A DNA stretch of 64,000 nt. Source: Asterias rubens (Eukaryota > Echinodermata > Asteroidea > Forcipulatida > Asteriidae). Positions 1 to 9,705 of the stretch are shown piece by piece. Position 1 is the first letter of the stretch, and every line of letters starts with the position of its first letter. Under the pieces are notes generated by a model. It saw nothing but the letters and a program-made list of their open reading frames with translations, did not search any database and was not told where the DNA came from. The translations under genes were made by a program, and so were the position numbers. Location of the stretch: NCBI RefSeq assembly GCF_902459465.1, contig NC_047065.1:16531634-16595633 (forward strand). The letters are read 5' to 3'.

Positions 1-56
1 ACGCGCTGATCTAGACGTCCGTGGCTGTAGCCGAAGTCGTCGTTTCGGACACGGCC
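1..56. repeat. Right end of a small inverted-repeat element
   Basis: The first bases end in a segment like TTTCGGACACGGCCT. The same terminus occurs at the right end of a complete small palindromic element at 57488-57628, so the window begins inside another copy. The left end lies outside the window. Confidence 0.5.
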
Positions 57-493
57 TTTTTAAGGCACTGGTAGCGAAGCGCCCTCAAGAGTTGATGAGA
101 AAACTGGAAATGTGATATCCTCGATCGGCGACCTCATTGATTAGTAAGTATCAATAATGTAACTTTACCAAATCAACTTTTATCAATATATTTGTTTGGG
201 GTAAGGGGGTAAGTTTACGGATTATACTCTACAGGGAGGTGTACACCCAGGGAGCATAAACCATAAGGCTCGCTCACGGGAGCATTTTAACTACACTAGG
301 CCTACAAAAAAGTAAAATCAATACAAATTACATGTACATTAAATTATTCACTACCAACCTCAACTGGTCCTGGAAATAAAGTGTATTGAATTGAATTAAT
401 TATGAAGTGTAAGATGAAATTGACAAACACTGATGTAAATAAAAAGACTTCAGTTCAGGAAGAACCAACCTGAAGTCTGTTGATTATTTTAAG

Positions 494-662
494 CATTCTA
501 TTCTAGTGAAAGCACACAAACAAAGTAAAGTTGTGCAACATTTTTATTTGTTTTCATTTATTATCAACTTCAATAACCAATCGAGCCCAAATTTTAACAG
601 GTTTGTTATTTTTATGCATGTTGAGATACACCAGTGAGAATACTACCAAACAGGTCCAGTGC
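494..662. repeat. Diverged half copy of the GACACTATTGG MITE family (family 1)
   Basis: This stretch resembles the right half of the family 1 consensus described at 7258-7638: AAAGCACACAAAC, a diverged ATTATCAACTTC, CAGGTTTGTTATT, GAGATACACCAG and a final GTCCAGTGC. It is more diverged than most copies. It lies just upstream of the riboflavin transporter, before a pyrimidine-rich tract ending in TAG at 718-720 that could be the acceptor of a 5' UTR intron. Confidence 0.5.
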
Positions 663-778
663 ATGCAAATCAACTAATCATTGCATTGAAAACATTTTTT
701 ACTTTCTCATTGATTTGTAGACAGACTACAGTTGGGAACCTTTCATCTCTCATAGAAGATGTTTAGTTATTAAGGTAG

Positions 779-3418
779 ATGGTTGAAGAGCGTTCACCCC
801 TCCTTGCAACCACCAAAGCAGTAATGGAGTCGTCCAAAAGCCCTCTCAAAGTCCGTATCCCAGTTATTGTGATGACTGTGCTTTTCGGGACAGGAGCCTG
901 GATTGCCATCAATGGGCTTTGGGTAGAGCTCCCACTACTAGTCTCGCTCAACATCCCCGAGAATTACAACTTGACCTCGTATTTGACTGTCATCATCCAA
1001 CTGGCCAACATCGGCCCGCTGACCTTTTCGCTGTTGAACTACTTCCTGGCGACGGAGAAACGAATTGAAATACCCACAGTGTTCATCATTGTGACCCTTG
1101 GCTGCATTGCTTCCTTCTTGCTGATCATCTTCTGGGACTCTTATTCAGTTTGGCCAACGGATAACAAACTCCACAGCACTGCTCTTTTAGTGTTAGCGTT
1201 CTTTCTCTCCCTGGTAGACTGCACATCATCGGTGACATTCACTCCCTTTATGTCCCTCCTGAAGGAGTCCTACCTAATGTGGTACTTCATCGGGGAGGGT
1301 CTGAGCTCCTTACTTCCAAGTGTTGTGGCTCTGATTCAAGGCGTAGGTGGTCAAGAGTGCGTTGCCAATGGCACTTACATCAATCGGACTGTGATCAAAA
1401 ATGTCACAGTGCTGTTGAATTGTACCAACTGGATCGGTAGAGACTCCGAAGCTCGTTTCCCTCCGGAGGACTTCTTTGGTTTCCTCCTAGCGATGATGAT
1501 AACTTGTGGGATCGCCTTCACGTTACTCAATTATCTGCCTCTAGCTAAACAGGAACACATTCCAGCCCTGCCACCATCCAAGACACCCACCGTAGAAGAT
1601 TCTGAATCTTCCAATAGAAGCTCGGACAGCCACAACATGCTTGTCTGCAGATCTGATACACGCATTGCAGGAGGGGATGGGCTAGTACCCATTCCCCAGG
1701 AAGATGAGGGCGATGATAAAAGTGACCAAGCTACATTCCAGACCGTCCACATCTTAACCAGACTTGAGTATATTTACCTGTTTGTTCTGCTCGCGATTGT
1801 ATGTGCAATTAGTAATGGCATTCTTCCATCGATTCAGACTTACTCTTGCGCGCCCTACGGGCTTAACACGTACCTCCTGGCTGCTACACTGGGCAAGATT
1901 GCCAACCCAGTTGGTGCTTTTGCTGTGCTGTTGTTTCCCTGTACAAGTTTGAGTATTCTTGGGGCAAGTACTCTTGCTGGAGTCCTGGTCAGCGCCTACT
2001 GTATCTTGACTGCATCACTTAGTCCTACACCACCACTCCAACATGAACTAGCCGGTGATGTCTTGATTGTAAGTGAACATCCTCTGCTTCAATAGATCCG
2101 TTATCATTCTGCCTCCATCTTGGTCATGTTCCTTGTGTCAAATAACAACAATGAATGCTAATAATCATTATGCAAAGAGGAACCAGACTTTTATGTTCTT
2201 CCAGCCTCGGTTTGGTCTAATTGTTTTCAATGGGGAAAAATGAAGATGGCTGCATCATGATAAAGGTCTTTATAAGCCATTTGCATGTTAGATTTGAATA
2301 TTAACCGGTACAATGGTGTACTTCATCAAAGTTACCACTTAAATTTGAATTCCTCAGACTATTAAGACGGTTCATATGTTACATGACTCGGGGTAAGGTT
2401 TTGCATACTTACGTAAGAGATGGTAAACACCCATACACAATTCTGTATGGATGTGTATGGAACAATGGTACCAGGGTTTGCTCATCTGGAAGTAGCTTTG
2501 CAAAGGCTTGCCCCAAACCATTTGAGTTTACACAACTGTCTCTATAGTCCGGGGAATTCAATTGTAAGCGGTACATTGTGACTACATCTATAGCAAGCCA
2601 TTGTACCAGTCAGTATTCAAATCGAACATGCAAATGGTTTATTCACTTTGCTGTTCCTATGCCTGCTAACTTGCATATTTTTGTTCCAGGTGTTGGTCCA
2701 CATATTTCGTTATACCAGTCGGTCTCTGTCAATGTTTTGCCTGTAGTGCAAAGCAGGTTGTTTCCCACAACAAACGCTTATTTATAATATAATTTTACTA
2801 AACGCTTGTTTTGTAGGCATAAAGACCAATCAATGGTTACGAATTGATTTACAGGGTTTCGGTACTTTTTGTTGGACACAATAAACACAAAAATACACAG
2901 ATTTTGTACATTTAAAAACTTACCCGGTTTAACGACAATGACGGTAGAGTGCTTCCCTTTAATTATAACTAACTGAGATGCTGTAATTTTTTAGAAATGA
3001 TTACCGATAAAGCAATTTCACAATGAAAAAAAATCGACTCAGCGAGACGAATTTCAAGAAAATGATTATAGCATGTTGTACAACGGATTTCTGTTTTTTT
3101 GAGTGAATTCCTGATCTTATTTATCCTTTCCGTGTATTTTGTTAGACACTGGCATGGATTCTGATGAACACCTGTTTCGGGTATTCCAAGTCCCTCATCG
3201 CATGGATACTCAGGACTCAGCCCAAGAGTCGGAAACTCCTCATCTGGTATGGCGGTATCACTCAGGTTGGCTCCATGATAGGTTCCTTCACTATGTGGCC
3301 CTTAATCAACATTGTTGGCGTGTTTCAACCGTATTACGAGAATGTGTGCGATGGTTATCCCGAGTGTCAAACACCTCAGATTCCTGTAGCATACAGGAAT
3401 TCAGATCTCTATGTGTAA
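779..3418 (+). CDS. SLC52A: SLC52A-type riboflavin transporter, two coding exons
   Basis: Coding exon 1 is 779-2068 and coding exon 2 is 3146-3418. The donor is ATT|GTAAGT and the acceptor TTTTGTTAG|ACA, both in phase 0, giving 520 aa. The family moves riboflavin across the plasma membrane through about 11 membrane segments. Visible family signatures are GVWVELPL-like NGLWVELPLLV near residue 45, NIGPL near 78, SSVTFTPFM near 157 and YFIGEGLSSLLPS near 170. A loop at about 196-217 has four N-glycosylation sequons (NGT, NRT, NVT, NCT), so it is probably extracellular. An acidic, Ser-rich loop at about 255-328 is long and may explain why the protein exceeds the usual 445-470 aa. Exon 2 supplies the last two membrane segments. 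Reading through the donor would give a 438-aa form lacking them. Which of the three vertebrate paralogues it matches best cannot be judged here. Confidence 0.9.
2111..2252. repeat. Small repeat shared with 55770 and 63880
   Basis: Within the transporter intron, a segment running from CCATCTTGGTCATGTTCC through AATGAATGCTAA and CCAGCCTCGGTTTGGT to GAAGATGGC recurs in reverse orientation near 55770-55878 and in the same orientation at the window's right edge (about 63885-64000). The ends GCCTCCATCTT and AAGATGGC are roughly complementary, so it is probably a short terminal-inverted-repeat element. Confidence 0.6.
2850..3110. repeat. Degenerate family 2 MITE
   Basis: Inside the transporter intron, the sequence from GGTACTTTTTGT through ACTGAGATGCTGTAATTTTTTAG and GAGACGAA follows the left half of family 2, described at 36502-36891. 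It ends about 35 bp before the exon 2 acceptor. Confidence 0.5.
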
Positions 3419-3434
3419 CACTCAATATTCCTTA

Positions 3435-3545
3435 GCCCTGGGGTGGATTTCACAAAGAGTTAAGACTAGTTAAGACGAGTTACTTTTCCTAACTTAGTCC
3501 TAAGTTAAGACTAGTCCTTACTCTTTGTGAATTCGACCCCTGGAG
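3435..3545. repeat. Short fold-back element (family 6) after the transporter stop codon
   Basis: The ends read CCTGGGGTGGATTTCACAAA and CTTTGTGAATTCGACCCCTGG, and the interior alternates GACTAGT and CTAAGTTA motifs, so it can fold into one hairpin. It begins about 17 bp after the transporter stop codon and would therefore lie in the 3' UTR. Relatives occur at 43563-44060 and 56325-56470. Confidence 0.75.
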
Positions 3546-3593
3546 GCCTAACTTTATTGCATGTCATGACCGAGTGGTTAAAAGCACTGAGCT

Positions 3594-4102
3594 AAAGTGA
3601 CTAGCTTGGTGGGCTAGTTAACTAGTCCGTTGGATTTGTTGACTAGCCCGGTACACACGCTAACTACTACCTCTTTGGACAAGGTGCCTAGCCTAGGGGA
3701 CTAGCTAACAAGCCTGGTGGACTGGCTGACTAGCCCAGTGGACTGGCTGACTAGCCTGGTGAACTAGTTGACTAACCTGGTTGACTAGCTGTCTTGTCCT
3801 CTTTAATAGTTTAATAGCCAAGTTTAATAGCCAAGTGGACAAATTGACTAGCTCATTGGACCAGTGGCAGACTTGACTAGCCCGGTGGATTAGTTGACTA
3901 GCCAAGTGGACTAGCTGACTAGCCCAGTGGACTAGTCGACTAGCCTAGTTGACTAGTTGACTAGCCCATTGGACTAGTTGACTAGCCCATTGGCTTTCTA
4001 TCCTGGTGGACTAGTTGACTAGCCCAGTGGACTTGCGAGCTAGCCCAATGGACTAGCTGAATAGCCTGGTGGACTAGTTGACTAGGCCGGTGGACTAGTC
4101 AC
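3594..4102. repeat. CTAG-rich minisatellite
   Basis: About 500 bp of imperfect tandem units of roughly 15-20 bp built on GACTAGCCCAGTGGACTAG. Units vary in the CCAGTGG core, and most carry two CTAG tetramers. An antisense open frame at 3705-3905 is only the repeat translated. Confidence 0.85.
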
Positions 4103-4332
4103 AAAAAAAAGTGTGCTCAAGGTCTTCTGTGTCAAAACAGAACAGGACAGAAACTGATAAGAGGATAGCGTTAATTTTGCAAAACATATGGAAAAGAAAA
4201 TTCCAAAGGTTTATGTGAGTGATTAAAATCATTTAAAAAAAACAACAAAAAAACCCAAACAAGAACAAAGAGAGCTTGTAGTGTATAACTGTTAGTGTGA
4301 GGTGAGCATGGATAACAGTGTGTACATTACAC

Positions 4333-4836
4333 GGATGTCGGACACTTCGCACCTCGGGACACTTCGTACCGTAACCAAATTGGTCACTTCGTACTGTGGG
4401 CGGGGTACGAGAGTGATCAGCAGCTGAGTCACTTCGTACCCTCAGCCGAGTCACTTCGTACCTTTATTCAAATGTGTATTCCTCAATAAGTTAATGTTTG
4501 TTGTCATATAAATTAATAATACTTGACATGATTTTGTGAATGTTCTTTTTAATGAAATTGATATTTTGTGTAAAGTTAATTAATGCCAAGGACAATCTTC
4601 CGCCCATATTTTTTACAAATATAAAAAAAACAATCATGCAATCGTCAAAATGGCTCCTTGGTCCCAACAAAATAATAGTAATTGGTATGATTTGACAAAA
4701 TCATCATAAATGATGCAGAAATCCCGATTTAGTACGAGGTACGAAGTGTCTTGTAAGAAGGTACGAAGTGTCCAAGGTTTGAAGTGTCTAAAGTCCAGGG
4801 TATGAAGTGGCAAAGGCACGAAATGTCCCGACACCC
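4333..4836. mobile_element. Non-autonomous inverted-repeat element with repeated CACTTCGTACC motifs
   Basis: The left end reads GGATGTCGGACACTTCG and the right end CGAAATGTCCCGACACCC, which are imperfect reverse complements. The left part carries several forward copies of CACTTCGTACC or close variants, and the right part carries the reverse complement GGTACGAAGTG. The interior is AT-rich with no coding signal. Subterminal repeats of this sort often bind a transposase, but no superfamily can be assigned. Confidence 0.6.
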
Positions 4837-5303
4837 ATCACACTCACGAACCTAACAGTTTTGGCAGAGGCTTTTGCCTTTGTCTGCCCATCTTAGAAAT
4901 TGTCACAGCGACGGCGAAATTATGGGCAAATTAAATATAAACACTTATTTTATTTCAAAGCATAAACAAATTGTGAGGTTTTTTGTTTACATCAGAGGTG
5001 AAACACACAATGAAAAAGTATTACTTTGTGTATTTATATTGTTTTTTTTGGGGTACTGTATTGCATTTGATATTATACAATCATAGCTCCAGGTATTTGT
5101 TTTAAATCTGGAAACATTTTTGAAATTTTCCTTCATTATTTCTAAAGTCCTAAAAAATGACAATGCAATGGTATATAATAATAATGTATAGATTAGCTCT
5201 GATTAATTAATCAGAGGCTACTACAAATTATTTAAAAGTATTTAGGAAGTATTTTTTTACTAAAGGTACATGCACATGTTCCAATTATAAAAAGGGTGTA
5301 ATA
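4837..5303. other. Intergenic, nothing recognised
   Basis: AT-rich sequence. The only open frame over 60 codons (4874-5086) shows no recognisable domain or gene context. Confidence 0.5.
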
Positions 5304-5516
5304 GACCCTTCCCATGAAATATGTAAATCTCACATAGCGCGTACGCACTGACATTTTGGTTGGCAAAATGAGGGAACATTGCGCTGTTTTTGTACACGGG
5401 TAATGGCTGCGTGACTCAAATCAATTGCTGCTTAGTGCAAGACTCTATGGCGTTTGCCAATCAATAGGGTCTGTACACATGCGTGAATGTCATTAGCGTA
5501 TTTCATGGGAAGGGTC
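5304..5516. mobile_element. 213-bp MITE with perfect 18-bp terminal inverted repeats
   Basis: The left terminus GACCCTTCCCATGAAATA is exactly complementary to the right terminus TATTTCATGGGAAGGGTC. The interior has no coding capacity. No second copy was noticed in the window. Confidence 0.75.
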
Positions 5517-6258
5517 CATTTAATTGTGTGAGAAAACATTAAACATGCCTCGTTGGTTTTTTAAAACCTTATTATTGAGCAGAACAAACAGGTAGCGATG
5601 GCAACTACTGGGTTTGTTGGTGAACAGCGTTCTCGTTTAACAGTGTTCCGCTGGCCAAATGCCAGTAAAACACCGAAGGACCAGTCAAAATTCACTCCAA
5701 GGGGTCCAGGCTGGCTAGCCCAGCTTTGAAATCAAATATTTTAAAAGTACTTTCCATCCTCCAAGGGCTGGAACAAATCCATGTGAATTTTGTTCAACAA
5801 GTGTGACATTATGCATTCTTTAGGTATTCTGGCAGGCAAGATACTACACAGGTCCTATGGGAAAGTTGACGTTGTGTGTCATAATTTCCACATGATGTTT
5901 TGAGATGTGCCCCCTCCCCCCCATTTCATCATAATCAAAAGTTGATAGGAATTAGACAGTGCAGTCTCCATAAAATATCAGATTTTATATTTTATTCCAT
6001 TAGGCTGTGTAAAAATCGTGCCTGCAGGAAGCTTAAGTCCAGGAAGTGTAAGTGATGTCACAGGTCACATCGTCTATAGGGTACCTGCACAAAAGTAATT
6101 AGTGCTTGATGTGTAAATTGTACAAGCAAAACATGAGGGTAGGTAATTGTATGTTGTGTAGTTTGCAGCGTTGAGTTTTTATTTTAGTTTTTTGTATATT
6201 ACATGTATATGTATATTTCTGCAATCTTACACTACTTTAAGTTGATGAATTTGTTGGG
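5517..6258. other. Intergenic, nothing recognised
   Basis: No open frame with recognisable similarity, RNA gene or clear repeat was seen. Short homopolymer runs are present. Confidence 0.4.
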
Positions 6259-7090
6259 TTAAAGGCACTGGACACCTTTGGAAAGTGTCAAACACCAGTA
6301 TTCTCACTTGGTGTATCTGAACATAGTATGCATTAAGATAATACACCCATGAATATTTGGGCTCAACTGGTCATCAAATATGCAAGAAAAGCATAACTTA
6401 TTGTGTTTTCAGATGCATAATAAAAGGCTTCAACTGAGTATTTTATTAGGCCACATCAAACAAAAATTGTTGATCGTCCCCGCCCGACCGTTCAAAACCC
6501 CCCGATCCCACCCCCCCCCCCATGTCTGGATATCTATGTATACTTTTACTGCCCAGATTTTTCAGCTGATATTTTTTTTCAAAATGTACATGTTTGAAAA
6601 GATGTTTAAAGAAGGTTTTGTATTCATGTTGGCAAAGCAAGAACAATTCTTTAATTATTTACTTGGGCTACACTGTGCTTACATGTAGTTGTGTGAAAAA
6701 GTTTACAGAAAATCGCATCTAGGAGTTAAAATTTCTTTGACAAAACTATTGAAAACATCAAAAACACACAAACCCTCTGTTTAATAGTGATTGTGATGAT
6801 TTCTTTATTCTTGATTTCATATTTGGCATGTAAAACAAAACAAAAAAAAACAACAAAAAAACCTCCATCCCCCATCCGCAAAAAAAAAAGGACAATCAAC
6901 AATTTTGTTTGATGTGGCCTTATTTTAGTGAGAAATTACCTCTTTCCAGAAAACTACGTTACTTCAGAGGGAGCTGTTTCTCACAATGTTTTATACTATC
7001 AACAGCTTTCCATTGCTCGTTACCAAGTTAGTTCGTATGCTTACAATTACTACTTGTGAGTATTTTCACAATGGTGTCCAGTTCCTTATG
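6259..7090. mobile_element. Family 1 MITE split by a second element
   Basis: The family 1 copy starts with TTAAAGGCACTGGACACC and resumes after the insertion with AGAAATTACCTCTTTCCAG. The insertion at about 6448-6920 has ends AGGCCACATCAAACAAAAAT and TTTTGTTTGATGTGGCCT. It is flanked by the direct repeat TATTTTA on both sides, supporting a real transposition into the older MITE. Confidence 0.7.
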
Positions 7091-7257
7091 AACCAGCATA
7101 AGGTTTATACAAATGCAATATTTTGACCTTGATATCGGTGTTTGTTTTCGTATGATGTAAAATTTTGTGGAAATACCGAATGTTTCGGGCAGCTTATCCT
7201 GCACATATATTATTGTTTGTTGGCAGTCTTTTTATATTTTATAAGTACTGGTGCTTT

Positions 7258-7638
7258 TAAAGGCAGTGGACACTATTGGTAATTACTCAAAGTAATTATT
7301 AGCATGAAACCTTACTTAGTAACGAGTAATGGGGAGAGGTTGATAGTATAAAACATTGTGAGAAACAGCTCCCTCTGAAGTGGAGTAGTTTTCGAGAAAG
7401 AGGTAATTTTCCATGAATTTGATTTCGAGACCTCCGATTTAGAATTTGAGGTCTCGAAATCAAGTATCTGAAAGCACACACATCCGTGTGACAAGGGTGT
7501 TTTTTTCTTTCATTATTATCTCGCAACTTCGATGACCGATTGAGCTCAAGGTTTAATATTTTATGCATATTATTTTGAGATACAGCAGGTGAGAATACTG
7601 GTCTTTTACAATTACCAATAGTGTCCAGGGCCTTTAAA
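7258..7638. mobile_element. Family 1 MITE, good full-length example
   Basis: Termini are AAAGGCAGTGGACACTATTG and a complementary CAATAGTGTCCAGGGCCTTT, with TTAA at the junctions in most copies. The interior holds a hairpin core, GATTTCGAGACCTC and GAGGTCTCGAAATC, plus CGAGAAAGAGGTAATTTTCC and CACACATCCGTGTGACAAGG. No coding capacity is credible: open frames translating as MLDFETSNSKSEVSKSN-type peptides recur simply because the repeat recurs. A TTAA target is typical of piggyBac-type transposases, so that superfamily is a plausible driver. This is the most abundant repeat here, with at least 20 full or partial copies. Confidence 0.85.
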
Positions 7639-7998
7639 TTATATTCAAGTCGGGAGAATGTATTTTTGTATTATTCAAATGTGAAGAACATTTTGTGATT
7701 AAAGTGGGTATAATATGTTTGTAAAAAATTAATATACAGACCTTTTTTTTGTGCTGGTATAGATAGTTGTATTGTGCAATGTATAATGTTTTATAAATCA
7801 CGAGTACTGTTTCTGGAAGCATGTGTTGACAATTTTATTACCGGTTGTTGATTTACGTTATGAGTACGGGTGATTTAAAATTTCAAAAGTGGAGAATGTA
7901 TTTTGACTATTATTCAAATGTGGAAAATATCTTCTGAATAAAGTTGAGAATATGTCTAAATGGGAATTGTGTCCATCGGCTATTTTTATTTTACACTC

Positions 7999-8370
7999 TA
8001 AAAGGCATTGGACACTCAAACTAATTTTAAGCATAAAACCTAATTGGTAGCGAGTAATGGGGAGAGAGATGATTGTATAAAACATTGTGAGAAACGGCTC
8101 CCTCTGAAGTGACGTAGTTTTCGAGAAAGAAGTAATTTTCCACAAATTTGATTTTGAGACCTCAGATTTAGAATTTGACGTCTCGAAATCAAGCATCTGA
8201 AAGCACACAACTTCGTGTGACAAGGGTGTTTTTTCTTTCTTATTATCTCGCCACTTCGATGACCAATTGAGCTCAAATTTTCACAGTATTTAATTATGTA
8301 TGCATATGTTGAGATACACCAGGTGGGAATACTGGTCTTTGACAACTATCAATAGTGTCAAGTTTCTTTA
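7999..8370. mobile_element. Family 1 MITE
   Basis: Same orientation as the copy at 7258 and about 360 bp downstream of it. The left end is slightly diverged (TAAAAGGCATTGGACACTC). Confidence 0.8.
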
Positions 8371-8743
8371 AAGTGTCTGTGTGCACAAAAAGCACAATAT
8401 CCACAGATTTAGATTAAACTCACACAGTCTGAAGATAAATGATGGCAGAAAGCTTCCCTAAAAATATTACTTGCTGAGGTGCTGTATTTTTTTTTTTTTA
8501 GAAATGAGTAAAACAATGCCATGATTTTTTTTCGTCTCATCAGTGATCGTGAGACGAAGATGATTTTAGCATGTTAAAACGTATTTTCATGACATTGTTT
8601 TACTAATTTCTCAAAAACTATACCGCACCTCATCAGCTAGTAATATTTTAGGGGAAGGCTTCTACTACCGTTATCTTCATTACGTTGCGTGTCAATCTGT
8701 GTACATTGTGTTTTGTGTTACCAAAAGTACCCACATCCTTTAA
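8368..8743. mobile_element. Family 2 MITE
   Basis: It abuts the preceding family 1 copy. The two halves are reverse complements around a centre containing GTCTCATCAGTGATCGTGAGAC. Flanks of the centre read CATGATTTTTTTTCG and TTTTCATGACATTGTTTTAC. Confidence 0.7.
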
Positions 8744-9099
8744 AGCCATTATACACTTATTATTATTATACAAGTTCACAGATTTACAAATAACTTACAG
8801 GGTTTACAGAAGGTAATGGTGAAAGACTTCTCTTGAAATATTATCCTATGAAATGCTTGACTTTATGAGAAAACAATTATCAATTCTCGATAGCGAGAAT
8901 TATGGATTTATTTTAAACACATGTGATGTCACGGCGCAACTTGCAGACACAAGGGTGGGTTTTCCCGTTATTTTCTTCCGACTCCGGTGACCGATTGAGC
9001 CGAAATTTTCACAGGTTTGTTATTTTTTATATAAGTTGTGATACACGAAGTGTGGGCCTTTGGACAATACTGTTTACCGAAAGTGTCAAACGGCTTTAA
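8741..9099. mobile_element. Family 4 MITE
   Basis: Starts TTTAAAGCCATTATACAC and ends AAGTGTCAAACGGCTTTAAA. The interior carries TCTCGATAGCGAGAATTA and GATGTCACGGCG. The copy at 12138-12509 has the same structure. The right third resembles family 1 (GACCGATTGAGC, TTTTCACAGGTTTGTTATT), so the two families may share ancestry. Confidence 0.7.
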
Positions 9100-9258
9100 A
9101 ACTCCTTGGGTCAGAATTGAAAAATTTACCCAAACCACAAGTGGTGTGTACACCCAGAACGTACCTAAAAAGGGTGCTATACAATTCAATACGTCTGAGA
9201 TTTGTTGTATTCGTTGACTGATTTGGTGATTCGAATCCATCAAAGCCAATGAAGCAAT

Positions 9259-9399
9259 GGGAGACTTTGGAACGCTAGGTGGCAGCAGACTTACCAGGTA
9301 AATTTCCATTGTTTACGTAGGTCTGAGCATGCGTACATTACCCCAAAAAATGGATTTTACCTGGTAAGTCTGCTGCCACCAAGCGTCCCAAAAATCTCC
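9259..9399. mobile_element. Short palindromic MITE (family 5)
   Basis: The arms read GAGACTTTGGAACGCTAGGT and a near complement ending ACCAAGCGTCCCAAAAATCTC, each with GGCAGCAGACTTACC or its complement. Related copies of different length occur at 34913-35047, 40693-40768 and 44806-44862. Confidence 0.75.
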
Positions 9400-9415
9400 A
9401 ATTCAACTGCTATTT

Positions 9416-9470
9416 TAACCTACTAGTCGACTTAACCTACTAGTCGACTTAACCTACTAGTCGACTTAAA
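9416..9470. repeat. Three tandem copies of a 17-bp unit
   Basis: The unit AACCTACTAGTCGACTT is repeated three times with no change, about 240 bp before the first P450 start codon. Confidence 0.85.
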
Positions 9471-9705
9471 GATTATAATTAACAGAAAAACTAACACGTG
9501 TTCACAACAATGCTTGATGTGCGGGTAGGCCCATGCTTTGATGTTCGAAATCACTTCGATTGTATGCAAGCATCTGGCAGCACGTCGACGAAGGGTGTGC
9601 TATCTAGGAAGAATAAATAGAAAAATTAGATTTTTTTCCCCGCCCAGTTTATTTTGGCAGGAGATAATATTTCAACTATAGGACTTGTGGTGGAAGAAGA
9701 TCATC

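Noticed and set aside
7299..8345. Small ORFs giving similar peptides (FETSNSKSEVSKSN type) at many places.
   Set aside because: They are translations of the family 1 MITE central hairpin and change frame or break from copy to copy, as expected of non-coding repeats.
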